Notes under the pieces: model-generated
Seen by the model: the letters and a program-made list of their open reading frames with translations, nothing else
Told to the model about the DNA's origin: nothing
Database searches by the model: none
Source: an uncultured Alphaproteobacteria bacterium
GTDB lineage: Bacteria; Pseudomonadota; Alphaproteobacteria; HIMB59; GCA-002718135
Reading direction: 5' to 3'
Length of the DNA stretch: 64,000 nt
Assembly: GCA_902567855.1 (NCBI GenBank)
Contig: CACFOQ010000004.1
Span: 61,404 to 125,403, forward strand
Part shown: one piece after another, positions 17,678 to 26,056 of the stretch
Layout: the number at the start of each line of letters is the position of its first letter
How positions within the stretch are numbered: position 1 is the first letter of the stretch
Position numbers and translations under genes: made by a program

Positions 17678-19464
17678 TATTTAAATCCTACTTCAAAAAA
17701 TTTATCTTTATAATTTATATAATTAGAAGCACCAGATAAAATATTTTCTTTTAAAAAATTCGTTTTAGGAATAATTTTTTGAAAATAATATATCCCTGTT
17801 TCAATTTTTGATTCAAAAAAATCTGATTTATTAACAGAATTTTTATTATATGATATTTCTAAAATCTTTAACCACATAAATCCAACAGCAACATATGAAA
17901 ACATTTCTAAATACTCTACTGCTGCACCATTTTTTTCTGATATCTTATTTTTATCAAACGATTGAAAAAGATCAGTAACATCTATTAAATCTTTAAAAGA
18001 TTGTTTAAATTGATTAATTTCTTTTTGAATATCTTTATTATTAGATATATTTGATATATATTCTTCAATTAGTCTAAAAAAATTTTTAATGAGTTCACCT
18101 TTATTAATTTCCATTTTTCTTCCTATTAAATCTAAAGCTTGAATCCCATTTGTTCCTTCATATATTGGAGCAATTCTAGCATCTCTAACAAATTGCTCCA
18201 TTCCATGATCTTTAATGTATCCATGTCCACCATAAATTTGTAGTGCCAAATTAGAAGAATAACATCCAATATCAGTTGCAAAAGATTTTAAAATTGGTGT
18301 CATTAATGAAACGATATTATCACAATCAGAAATAGTTTTTTTATCAGTTGAAGAGTTTGCTAAATCAAAATGATAACCTGTCCAAAGCATTAAAGCTCTA
18401 ATACCTTCATTAAGTGATTTCATTTGCAATAGATTCTTTCTAATTTCTGGATGCACTATAATTGGATCAGCTATATTTTTACTGTCTGGACTTTTTCCTT
18501 GAAGTCTCTCTTTAGTATAATAAAGAGCAGATTGATAAGCGGCCTCTGAAATACCTAGTCCTTGACTCCCTACAAATATTCTAGCTCCATTCATCATTAT
18601 AAACATAGCTTTCATACCTTTATTCAAATCACCTACAAGCCATCCAGTTGAGTCATTAAAATGCATGACACATGTAGGACTTGCATTAATACCAAGTTTT
18701 TTTTCAATTGAACCACATTCTAAATTATTTTTTAATCCAATATTACCATCTTTATCTAGAGAATATTTAGGTACCAAAAATAAACTTATTCCTTTTATTC
18801 CTTTTGGTGCGTTGGGAGTTCTTGCTAAAACTAAATGTATTATATTTTTACTTAAGTCGTGTTCTCCACATGTAATAAATATTTTGGTTCCTGAGATTTT
18901 ATAGGATCCATCTTCTTGCGGTAATGCCATTGTTTTGCATAAACCTAAATCTGTTCCACATTGTGGCTCAGTTAAATTCATTGTACCTGACCATTCCCCA
19001 GAAGTTAATTTAGGTAGATATAAATTTTTTAAATCTTGAGTTGCACTTTTTTCAATAGCATCAATAGCATTAGAGGTTAAGCCAGGATATAGTCCAAATG
19101 ACATATTAGAAGAACTTATCATTTCATCAAGTATCATATTCATAAAATATGGAAGGTTTTGCCCACCATAATCTTCAGATACTTTTATTCCTTGCCATCC
19201 ATTTTCAGTAAAAAGTTTATAAGCTTCTTTGAAGCCTTGGGGTGTATATACATTTCCTTTATCAAATTTACAGCCCTCTTGATCTCCTACTTGATTGAGT
19301 GGCAATAATGTTTCTTCACAAATTTTAGCCGCTTCTTCAATTACCAACTCTAAATCATTAATTTCAAGATCTTTTTTAGCTATAATAGGATCTTCTTTTG
19401 ATAGTTTTAAAAAATCATTTATTAAAAATTTAATATCATTAAGAGGTGCTTTATAAATTTGCAT
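17677..19464 (-). CDS. Long acyl-CoA dehydrogenase with C-terminal extension (DmdC-like)
   Basis: FAD-linked acyl-CoA dehydrogenase of 595 residues, about 200 longer than the classical enzymes, with an added C-terminal domain. The segments MNLTEPQCGTDLG (FAD/substrate region), GTKIFITCGEHD and YGGHGYIKDHGMEQFVRDARIAPIYEGTNGIQALDL are typical. The length and domain order match the group including 3-methylmercaptopropionyl-CoA dehydrogenase (DmdC) and other long-form enzymes. DmdC itself is only one option; no dmdA, dmdB or dmdD lies nearby. A thiolase gene follows upstream on the same strand, suggesting beta-oxidation. Confidence 0.88.
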   Translation of the reverse strand: MQIYKAPLNDIKFLINDFLKLSKEDPIIAKKDLEINDLELVIEEAAKICEETLLPLNQVGDQEGCKFDKGNVYTPQGFKEAYKLFTENGWQGIKVSEDYGGQNLPYFMNMILDEMISSSNMSFGLYPGLTSNAIDAIEKSATQDLKNLYLPKLTSGEWSGTMNLTEPQCGTDLGLCKTMALPQEDGSYKISGTKIFITCGEHDLSKNIIHLVLARTPNAPKGIKGISLFLVPKYSLDKDGNIGLKNNLECGSIEKKLGINASPTCVMHFNDSTGWLVGDLNKGMKAMFIMMNGARIFVGSQGLGISEAAYQSALYYTKERLQGKSPDSKNIADPIIVHPEIRKNLLQMKSLNEGIRALMLWTGYHFDLANSSTDKKTISDCDNIVSLMTPILKSFATDIGCYSSNLALQIYGGHGYIKDHGMEQFVRDARIAPIYEGTNGIQALDLIGRKMEINKGELIKNFFRLIEEYISNISNNKDIQKEINQFKQSFKDLIDVTDLFQSFDKNKISEKNGAAVEYLEMFSYVAVGFMWLKILEISYNKNSVNKSDFFESKIETGIYYFQKIIPKTNFLKENILSGASNYINYKDKFFEVGFK

Positions 19465-19508
19465 TGCTATCTACTATATATATATTTTTTTTAAAAAATT
19501 TAGATAAA

Positions 19509-20645
19509 TTAATAAGATTTTAATATTGTTGCAATTCCTTGACCTAATCCTATACATTGAGTTGCAAGAGCATATTGTTTTTTCTCTCTCTGCATAATTT
19601 GAGCAGCTTTTGCAGTTATTCTTGTCCCTGTAGCTCCTAAGGGATGACCTAAAGCTATTGCTCCACCATCAATATTTACTTTTTCTGGATCTATATTTAG
19701 ATCTTTCATACAAGCCAAAGATTGAGAGGCAAAAGCTTCATTTAACTCTATAATATCAATATCTTTAATATCTAAATTTGCTCTCTTAAGGGCTTTTTTT
19801 GTTGCTCCTATAGGTCCTAAGCCCATTAATTCAGGAGGGCATCCATTTACAGCTGTAGATATAATTTTTGCTAAAATTGGTAAGTTATTTTTTTTTGCAT
19901 AGTTTTCATTGCATACTAAAGTAGCAGCCGCTCCATCTGTTAAAGGTGAAGATGTTCCAGCTGTTACAGTGCCATTTTCATCAAAAACTAATTTAAGTCC
20001 ATTTAATATTTCTTGTGAAGTATTGGGTCTTATTGCTTCATCTTGTTCAATAATTTTGTTATCTATATGTATAGAAGTTAATTCATCATTAAAATAGTTT
20101 TGATTTTGAGCATTAAATGCCTTTTTGTGACTACTAATAGAGAAATCTTGTTGAACTTCTCTACTAAAATCATATTTTTTTGCAACATTTTCTGCCGTAT
20201 TGCCCATAGATAGGTATACATTAGGATTTGATTCATTTAATTTTAAATGAGGAGAATAATTTAAACCGTTTATAGGTACCTTTGACATACTTTCAATACC
20301 ACAACATATGAAAACATTACCAGCATTCATTGAAATTGCACCAGCAGCTATATGGACTGCTTGCATAGAAGATCCACACCATCTATTAACTGTCATTCCA
20401 GCAACATGCTCTGGCATATCTGTCATAAATGAAACTATTTTTGCTATGTTAAATCCTTGTTCTCCTTCTGGATAAGCACATCCTGCAATGATATCTTCTA
20501 TATGATCTTTATTAATATTTGTTGAGTTAACTAAATCATTAATAACTTGAGATAAAATATCCTCAGGTCTAACATTGGCCAAGTTACCTTTTCTAGCTAT
20601 AGCAAAAGGAGATCTTTTAAAACCTACAAGAACAGCAGAAGACAT
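19509..20645 (-). CDS. Acetyl-CoA acetyltransferase / 3-ketoacyl-CoA thiolase
   Basis: Thiolase of 378 residues. The acyl-enzyme cysteine is Cys90 (VNRWCGSSMQA), and His334 in GHPLGATG and Cys364 in QCIGLGQG complete the active site. It releases acetyl-CoA from 3-ketoacyl-CoA, or runs the condensation. It lies 44 bases upstream of the long acyl-CoA dehydrogenase and transcribes toward it, consistent with fatty-acid or short acyl degradation. FadA versus AtoB type cannot be settled from motifs. Confidence 0.93.
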   Translation of the reverse strand: MSSAVLVGFKRSPFAIARKGNLANVRPEDILSQVINDLVNSTNINKDHIEDIIAGCAYPEGEQGFNIAKIVSFMTDMPEHVAGMTVNRWCGSSMQAVHIAAGAISMNAGNVFICCGIESMSKVPINGLNYSPHLKLNESNPNVYLSMGNTAENVAKKYDFSREVQQDFSISSHKKAFNAQNQNYFNDELTSIHIDNKIIEQDEAIRPNTSQEILNGLKLVFDENGTVTAGTSSPLTDGAAATLVCNENYAKKNNLPILAKIISTAVNGCPPELMGLGPIGATKKALKRANLDIKDIDIIELNEAFASQSLACMKDLNIDPEKVNIDGGAIALGHPLGATGTRITAKAAQIMQREKKQYALATQCIGLGQGIATILKSY

Positions 20646-20646
20646 T

Positions 20647-21162
20647 TTAAAACTCCATCAATGAATGAATATTGATACCTTTATTTATTAATTTTTGATC
20701 ACCTTTTAATTCAGGTAAATTTATAATAAATCCAGCTCCAATAATATTTTTGTTGTTGAACATATTTACTAATTCTATTGCAGCTAATGCTGTTCCACCT
20801 GTAGCTAAAAGATCATCAATTATAAGAAGATTGGTGTGACCATCTAATGCATCTTTGTGAACATGCATCTCTGTTGAACCATATTCTAATGTGTAAGAAA
20901 CTTTATATGTTTCTCCAGGAAGTTTATCTGGTTTACGAAAAGGAATAAAAGCTGAATTTAATTTATAAGCTATAGCGCCTGCCATAATAAATCCTCTAGA
21001 TTCTATACTTAATACTGCATCAATTTTTTTATTGATCCAAGGAGTTGTCATTTCGTCTATTACTTGCTTAAAATGACCAGCATTTTGTAATAATGTTGTG
21101 ATATCTCTAAATTGAATTCCTTTTACAGGATAATCTAGTATTGTTCTTACATATTCCTTCAT
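20647..21162 (-). CDS. apt: Adenine phosphoribosyltransferase
   Basis: Converts adenine and PRPP to AMP in the cytoplasm. At 171 residues it is standard for bacterial Apt. The PRPP-binding motif LLIIDDLLATGGTA is at residues 112-125, and the Apt-specific SIESRGFIMAGAIA and FRKPDKLPGET segments are present. It ends one base before the thiolase gene. It could recycle adenine made by MtnP in the operon 6 kb away. Confidence 0.96.
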   Translation of the reverse strand: MKEYVRTILDYPVKGIQFRDITTLLQNAGHFKQVIDEMTTPWINKKIDAVLSIESRGFIMAGAIAYKLNSAFIPFRKPDKLPGETYKVSYTLEYGSTEMHVHKDALDGHTNLLIIDDLLATGGTALAAIELVNMFNNKNIIGAGFIINLPELKGDQKLINKGINIHSLMEF

Positions 21163-21182
21163 AAAATTTTTATATCATGTTT

Positions 21183-21746
21183 TTATATAAATTTCTTCAT
21201 ATCATTAATATCAAAAATAGTAATTGGTGCAAAATTTTCTGAACAATCGTATTTAACAGTGCAAGGGTATTTCAAATATGCATTAGTGATATCATTATCT
21301 ATATTCAATAATTTTTCAAATAATTTAATCAAAAGTTTATTAGGATTAGCATGAGATGCAATAGATCTTATATATCTTATATTTCTATCAATATTTGATT
21401 GATCTAATTTACATAATAAATATGTAGCTGCTGCCATAGATCGAGATACACCACACCAACAGTGTATAACAATAGGTAATTCCTTAGACCAAGTTTCAGA
21501 AAATTTTTTTATAGAATTTATATGATCTTGATTTGGCGGCAACTGAGGTATTTCATCGGTATTCAATCTAAAAATTTGATTTTTAGGATTTACTTCAATT
21601 ATATCATCAAAACCTAATTTTAGATGATTTGAAACTCCAGGAGGAGTTTCAGGAGCATATCCAGGATCTATAACAGAAATTACATGAGAAGGATTAACAG
21701 ATTCACATACAGTTTCTAAATCTTTTAAGGAACAAACAATAATCAT
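21183..21746 (-). CDS. Cysteine-based (dual-specificity-like) protein phosphatase
   Basis: Phosphatase-fold protein of 187 residues with the CX5R P-loop HCWCGVSRSMAAA: nucleophile Cys96, phosphate-binding Arg102. The adjacent arrangement resembles the compact tyrosine/dual-specificity phosphatases annotated in marine alphaproteobacteria. Substrate unknown; protein, phosphoinositide or nucleotide phosphates are possible. It precedes apt by 20 bases on the same strand and starts just after the terminator of the sugar-binding protein gene. Confidence 0.8.
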   Translation of the reverse strand: MIIVCSLKDLETVCESVNPSHVISVIDPGYAPETPPGVSNHLKLGFDDIIEVNPKNQIFRLNTDEIPQLPPNQDHINSIKKFSETWSKELPIVIHCWCGVSRSMAAATYLLCKLDQSNIDRNIRYIRSIASHANPNKLLIKLFEKLLNIDNDITNAYLKYPCTVKYDCSENFAPITIFDINDMKKFI

Positions 21747-21749
21747 ATA

Positions 21750-21776
21750 TAAAAAAGGGTGGTTTTAAACCACCCT
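21750..21776 (-). terminator. Intrinsic terminator after the sugar-binding protein gene
   Basis: On the minus strand AGGGTGGTTT and AAACCACCCT form a near-perfect stem followed by six T residues. It lies about 20 bases after the solute-binding protein stop codon and just before the phosphatase start. Confidence 0.9.
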
Positions 21777-21797
21777 AGTAATAATTAAAATATTTAT

Positions 21798-23120
21798 TTA
21801 GTTTTCTATAGCATCTGCAAGAATTGCATTAGCTTCATCATTTAATGCATTTAATGTAGACATAATATCATCTCCATTAATAATAGAAGCATAAGCTTTT
21901 TCAATTTCGCCTCTTACAGAGTAATAAGCTGGAACTGAAGGCTCACCTTTTCCATATTGAATAAGACCCAAAGATCTATCATATTGAGGAAGTTCATTTC
22001 TTTTTGCCTGAATTAGTGGATGATCAGCAGAAGAAGTTCTAACAAAACCGTAACCACTTTCTGTTGACCAAACGGCTGAATTTTCAGTATTAGAAATATA
22101 TTTCATCCATTGATATGCAGCAACCATTTTGTCAACATTGCCAGTGTTACCCATTATCAAGCCACCTCCATATAAATTCATTACAGGATTTTTAGTTATA
22201 TGAGGAACTTTGGAAATTTCCCATTGTCCATTATAACCTTCTTCAATAGCTTTTTGAAAATAAGTTATGCCAGAAGTTGAACTTAGTGCAAATAAATTTG
22301 ATCCTAACCCTAAATATTGTTGATCAGCATATTTATCTCTAGTAACTTGAGCACAACCTTTATTAGCCATTCCTTGAATAAATTCCATAGCTGCAACGGC
22401 TTCACTACTATTTAAAATATATTGACCAGAATCATAATCAAAAACATCTCCACCATGAGCAAATATCCACGCAGCAAAATTACTTGCATCTGTATCAATT
22501 TCATAACCTAAACTTGCAGTGTCACCTACTCTACCGCTAAAAGTACTATTGGTAGCAGCACATGCAGCTTCTGCAAATTCAGCTGGAGTTTGTGGTTCAG
22601 ATAATCCTAATTCATTCAACCAGTCTTTGTTGTAATAGACAACCTCTAACGATTTACCTACTTCATGTAGTAATTTTGGATTACCATCAAAATAAGCAGA
22701 AAATCCAACTGTCCAATTAGCACCCCAATCATCAATATCACTTTGAGTAACGCCCCACTTTTTACTTTCAGCTAATATAGTTTGATCCATAGCTGCACCT
22801 ATTTGATACATATCAGCAGCAGCGTTTCCATAACCTCTAGCAACATCAGCTTGATCTGATGTTCCTGCAGTAGTCATCATTGCAGATTGAACTTTTCCAT
22901 AATGACCTTTGTAAGTTATATTAACTTTAATCCCAGTTTCTTTTTCAAATCTCTCAGCACGAGCAATCATAGCGTCTAATCTTTCATCAGAATACTGAAC
23001 CCAAAATTCAACTGTTTGACCTTCTGGATTAGCATTTTCAATATCAGATGCTGTAATTGCAAATAAATATGATGAGAAAAAAAGTATTATTATAAAAAAA
23101 ATTTTATTTAAAATATTCAT
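21798..23120 (-). CDS. Carbohydrate ABC transporter, periplasmic binding protein
   Basis: Family-1 extracellular solute-binding protein of 440 residues. The N-terminus MNILNKIFFIIILFFSSYLFA is a signal peptide. The mature start contains TVEFWVQYSDERLDAMIARAERFEKETGIKVNI, the usual first lobe, and the YYNKDWLNELGL and AAWIFAHGGDVFD segments are typical of sugar or glycerol-phosphate binders. It is encoded after the two permease genes and separated from them by 114 bases. The precise ligand is not readable. Confidence 0.9.
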   Translation of the reverse strand: MNILNKIFFIIILFFSSYLFAITASDIENANPEGQTVEFWVQYSDERLDAMIARAERFEKETGIKVNITYKGHYGKVQSAMMTTAGTSDQADVARGYGNAAADMYQIGAAMDQTILAESKKWGVTQSDIDDWGANWTVGFSAYFDGNPKLLHEVGKSLEVVYYNKDWLNELGLSEPQTPAEFAEAACAATNSTFSGRVGDTASLGYEIDTDASNFAAWIFAHGGDVFDYDSGQYILNSSEAVAAMEFIQGMANKGCAQVTRDKYADQQYLGLGSNLFALSSTSGITYFQKAIEEGYNGQWEISKVPHITKNPVMNLYGGGLIMGNTGNVDKMVAAYQWMKYISNTENSAVWSTESGYGFVRTSSADHPLIQAKRNELPQYDRSLGLIQYGKGEPSVPAYYSVRGEIEKAYASIINGDDIMSTLNALNDEANAILADAIEN

Positions 23121-23206
23121 ATTGCACCCCTAAAATAAATTTCACCAAAACAATAAGATAAACCTTTAGTATAAAAATACTACATTTTTATTAAATATTT
23201 ATATCA

Positions 23207-23226
23207 AATAATTGTTAACAATTATT
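23207..23226. repeat. 20-bp perfect palindrome between the sugar permease and binding-protein genes
   Basis: AATAATTGTTAACAATTATT is fully self-complementary and sits 8 bases after the stop of the second permease gene and about 90 bases upstream of the binding-protein start. It is followed by a partial repeat (ATTAACAATTATTG). It has no T run on either side, so it is more like an operator or an mRNA 3'-end stabilising stem than a terminator. Confidence 0.45.
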
Positions 23227-23234
23227 ATTAACAA

Positions 23235-24080
23235 TTATTGTTTTATTCCAAAATTAGAAATACTTTCCAAAAATAATCTTTGAGTAAAGAAATAAAGTAA
23301 AAGAACAGGAAATATAGAAATTAATGAAGCTGCCATTAATAGATTATAATTAGTTCCTGCTTCTCTAATAAAACTATAAATAGAAACTGTAACAGGAAAC
23401 CAGTCTTCCTTAGTTAATATAAGTAAAGGCCACGCAAATGAATTCCAAGCAAGAATAAAAGCAAATAGAGATATAGTTACAATTATTGGCATACTCATAG
23501 GTATGACTACTTTTCGTAAAAATAAGAAGTGAGAAGCACCATCTATTCTTGCTGCATCCCATAATTCATTAGGAATTTTTTTAAAATATTGTCTTAATAA
23601 AAATATTAAGAAAACATTTCCAAAAAAAGGAATTGTTAATCCTTTTAATGAATTCATCCATGATGGTCCAAAAGGTAGAGGAAATATATCACCTCTTATA
23701 ATTAATAAATGAGGTAAAAGTGAAATAATTTCAGGAATCATAAGTGATATTAAAAGGCCATAAAAAATTATATTCCTAAATGGAAAATCAATTTTTGCAA
23801 AAGCATATGCAGCGGGTATACTAGTACACAAAACTCCTGTTACAATTACAACACTAATAATAATACTGTTAAATGTATATTTTTGAAAATTATTTGAATT
23901 CCAAACCTCTAGATAATTTTCAAACATTAATTTTTTTGGAAACATATATTGATTAGAGGCTTCACCAGCAGTCATTAATGAAGTACTAATCATGTACAGC
24001 AAAGGATAGATAGAAAGAAGTAAAATAACAAAAAGTATAAAATATGGAATTATTAACTCTTTGTGAGAAAATTTAATCAT
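23235..24080 (-). CDS. Carbohydrate ABC transporter permease (MalG-like)
   Basis: Inner-membrane permease of 281 residues with six hydrophobic segments. The EAA loop reads ELWDAARIDGASHFLFLRKVVIPMSMPIIV, typical of the MalG/UgpE group. It overlaps the MalF-like permease by 8 bases, so both are made from one message. The binding-protein gene follows. The ATPase that would power this importer is not in the window. Confidence 0.9.
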   Translation of the reverse strand: MIKFSHKELIIPYFILFVILLLSIYPLLYMISTSLMTAGEASNQYMFPKKLMFENYLEVWNSNNFQKYTFNSIIISVVIVTGVLCTSIPAAYAFAKIDFPFRNIIFYGLLISLMIPEIISLLPHLLIIRGDIFPLPFGPSWMNSLKGLTIPFFGNVFLIFLLRQYFKKIPNELWDAARIDGASHFLFLRKVVIPMSMPIIVTISLFAFILAWNSFAWPLLILTKEDWFPVTVSIYSFIREAGTNYNLLMAASLISIFPVLLLYFFTQRLFLESISNFGIKQ

Positions 24081-25197
24081 AATTTAATCTCTTTCTAAAA
24101 ATAACATATTGTGAAATTGCTAATACATTAAGAATAATAAATAAAACAACTCCTTCAGCAGCTGCATATCCAAATTTTACCCTGTCCCAAAAATGATCAA
24201 ATATTTCAATTGTTACTACATCCATAGTTTCACCAGCTGAGGAAGTTTTCATAACTAATATATGATTAAATGCTTGGAAAGAATTTATAAAACCAGTTAG
24301 TAATAGAAAAAAAATAATTGGCATCAATAAGGGCACAGTTATTTTTGTAAAAGTTTGCCATCTAGAAGCACCTTCAGCTTTTGCTGCTTCATATAAATCT
24401 GAAGGGATAATTGATAAACCAGCTAAAAGTATTATAGCGTAATATCCTGTATATGACCAAACGCCATAAAATATTGAAGTTGTTAGTGCTAAACTAGGAC
24501 CAGCAAAAAACCCATCTATTTTAATTCCAAATAGTATTTCACTTAATTTTCTTTTATCAAACAGCCACATTTGTGGATCATAACCAAATAAACCAATGAA
24601 TTCATTTAAAATAGAATTTTCTGCTTTTCCAAATATCAAAAAAAAGACAGCACCTCCCATTACCGCAGGAGTTATATAAGGTAAAAGTAGAATCATTTGA
24701 AATAATTGCTTACCTTTTAATTTTTGATAAAGAGCGTAAGCAATTAATAAACCTAATCCAACTTCAATTGTTATTGCAAAAAAAGAATAATAAAAAATAT
24801 AAATCAATGAATTTAAAAAATCTTCATCACCCATATTCATCATTATTGTCCAACTATAATTAATTAAAATTAAACTAATTATTAAAAAGACTAGTGATAA
24901 TAAAAAAACATAAAACTTATTTTTGAATTTATTTTTATATTCAGACCAAAACCAATAAGAAAAAATTAAAATCAAAAGCCCTAATATAAACAACCAAAAA
25001 GAACTAATATCTCCTAGTATTTTTTGATAATTTTCAAACCCTAAAAAACGTCCTTTAAAAACTTTCCATTTATGTACGCTCATGTACATTCCAAAAAAAA
25101 CTGGAAAAATACCAAAAATACCAATAATCAAAAAAGCTGGTAATATAAAAATATAACCATTAATTTGATTTGAATATTTTGTAAAAAAATTCATCAT
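24073..25197 (-). CDS. Carbohydrate ABC transporter permease (MalF-like)
   Basis: First gene of the sugar transporter set, 374 residues, longer than the usual 290-300. The extra length is an insertion after the first helix holding two further hydrophobic stretches (WLFILGLLILIFSYWFW and FYVFLLSLVFLIISLILINY). The EAA loop is DLYEAAKAEGASRWQTFTKITVPLLMPII. The insertion recalls the additional N-terminal segments of some MalF proteins. Specificity is unknown. Confidence 0.9.
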   Translation of the reverse strand: MMNFFTKYSNQINGYIFILPAFLIIGIFGIFPVFFGMYMSVHKWKVFKGRFLGFENYQKILGDISSFWLFILGLLILIFSYWFWSEYKNKFKNKFYVFLLSLVFLIISLILINYSWTIMMNMGDEDFLNSLIYIFYYSFFAITIEVGLGLLIAYALYQKLKGKQLFQMILLLPYITPAVMGGAVFFLIFGKAENSILNEFIGLFGYDPQMWLFDKRKLSEILFGIKIDGFFAGPSLALTTSIFYGVWSYTGYYAIILLAGLSIIPSDLYEAAKAEGASRWQTFTKITVPLLMPIIFFLLLTGFINSFQAFNHILVMKTSSAGETMDVVTIEIFDHFWDRVKFGYAAAEGVVLFIILNVLAISQYVIFRKRLNYD

Positions 25198-25283
25198 ATA
25201 TTTTAAAGTAATAAATAAATAGATAATAATTAAGCTTATAGATTATAACAATAGTTGATAAATTATTTAAACAAACTTTATGT

Positions 25284-25982
25284 TTATAATTTTTTTAGAA
25301 AATAGTTATCTAAAAAATAATCTAGCCATTTAGAAATTGAACTATTATATTTTATTCTAAATCTTAATTGATTAAATATACCTTGCGCACCTTTTTGATA
25401 TAAAACATGAGGTTTTTTAATAAGAACTAAAAAAATCCATTTTAAATGTAAATAAATATTAACTTCAGGATGAAATTGTAATGCATAACAATTTTGGTAT
25501 TTAAAAGCTTGATTATTAAAAACATCGCCCTTAGCTAGTAATTCACAATTTTCATTTATAGTGAATCCTTCAGTATGAAATTGATAAAAAATATCATTAG
25601 ATTTAAACATTTCAAGACCTTTTGATGTAGGTTTAATTTTGTAAAACCCTATTTCAGTTAATTTTTCTTTATTTCTTTCAACTTTACATCCTAAATATTT
25701 TGCTAATAATTGAGCACCTAAGCAAATACCTAAAAAAGGAATATTTGTTTTTAAAACTTCACCAATCCATAAAATTTCTTTTTTCATATATTCATCTTGA
25801 TCGTTGACACTCATTGGTCCCCCAAAGACTACTATAGCACTGTATCTATTTAAATTATTTGGAAGCTCTTCTCCTAATGAAGGTCTAACAATATCAAAAG
25901 TAAATCCTCTTTTTTTAAGTTTATTTCCAATATTTCCAGCTTCTGAAGTTTTTTGATGTAAAATAAACAGTGCAGTCTTCAT
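25284..25982 (-). CDS. Class I glutamine amidotransferase-like protein
   Basis: Single-domain amidotransferase of 232 residues. The triad is visible as Cys87 in FLGICLGAQ and His171/Glu173 in LQFHPEV. It resembles stand-alone GMP-synthase-like amidotransferases of unknown acceptor. The C-terminal 50 residues are basic and aromatic and unlike the core. It is separate from its neighbours by gaps of about 75-85 bases. Confidence 0.85.
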   Translation of the reverse strand: MKTALFILHQKTSEAGNIGNKLKKRGFTFDIVRPSLGEELPNNLNRYSAIVVFGGPMSVNDQDEYMKKEILWIGEVLKTNIPFLGICLGAQLLAKYLGCKVERNKEKLTEIGFYKIKPTSKGLEMFKSNDIFYQFHTEGFTINENCELLAKGDVFNNQAFKYQNCYALQFHPEVNIYLHLKWIFLVLIKKPHVLYQKGAQGIFNQLRFRIKYNSSISKWLDYFLDNYFLKKL

Positions 25983-26056
25983 AAATTTATATTGATAATG
26001 TTTGTATACAATTAAAAAAATAAGAAAATATTATAAATTAATATATTAATTTTTTA

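Noticed and set aside
17677-19464. Naming the long acyl-CoA dehydrogenase dmdC
   Set aside because: The length and domains fit, but related long-form enzymes share them and no other dmd gene is nearby.
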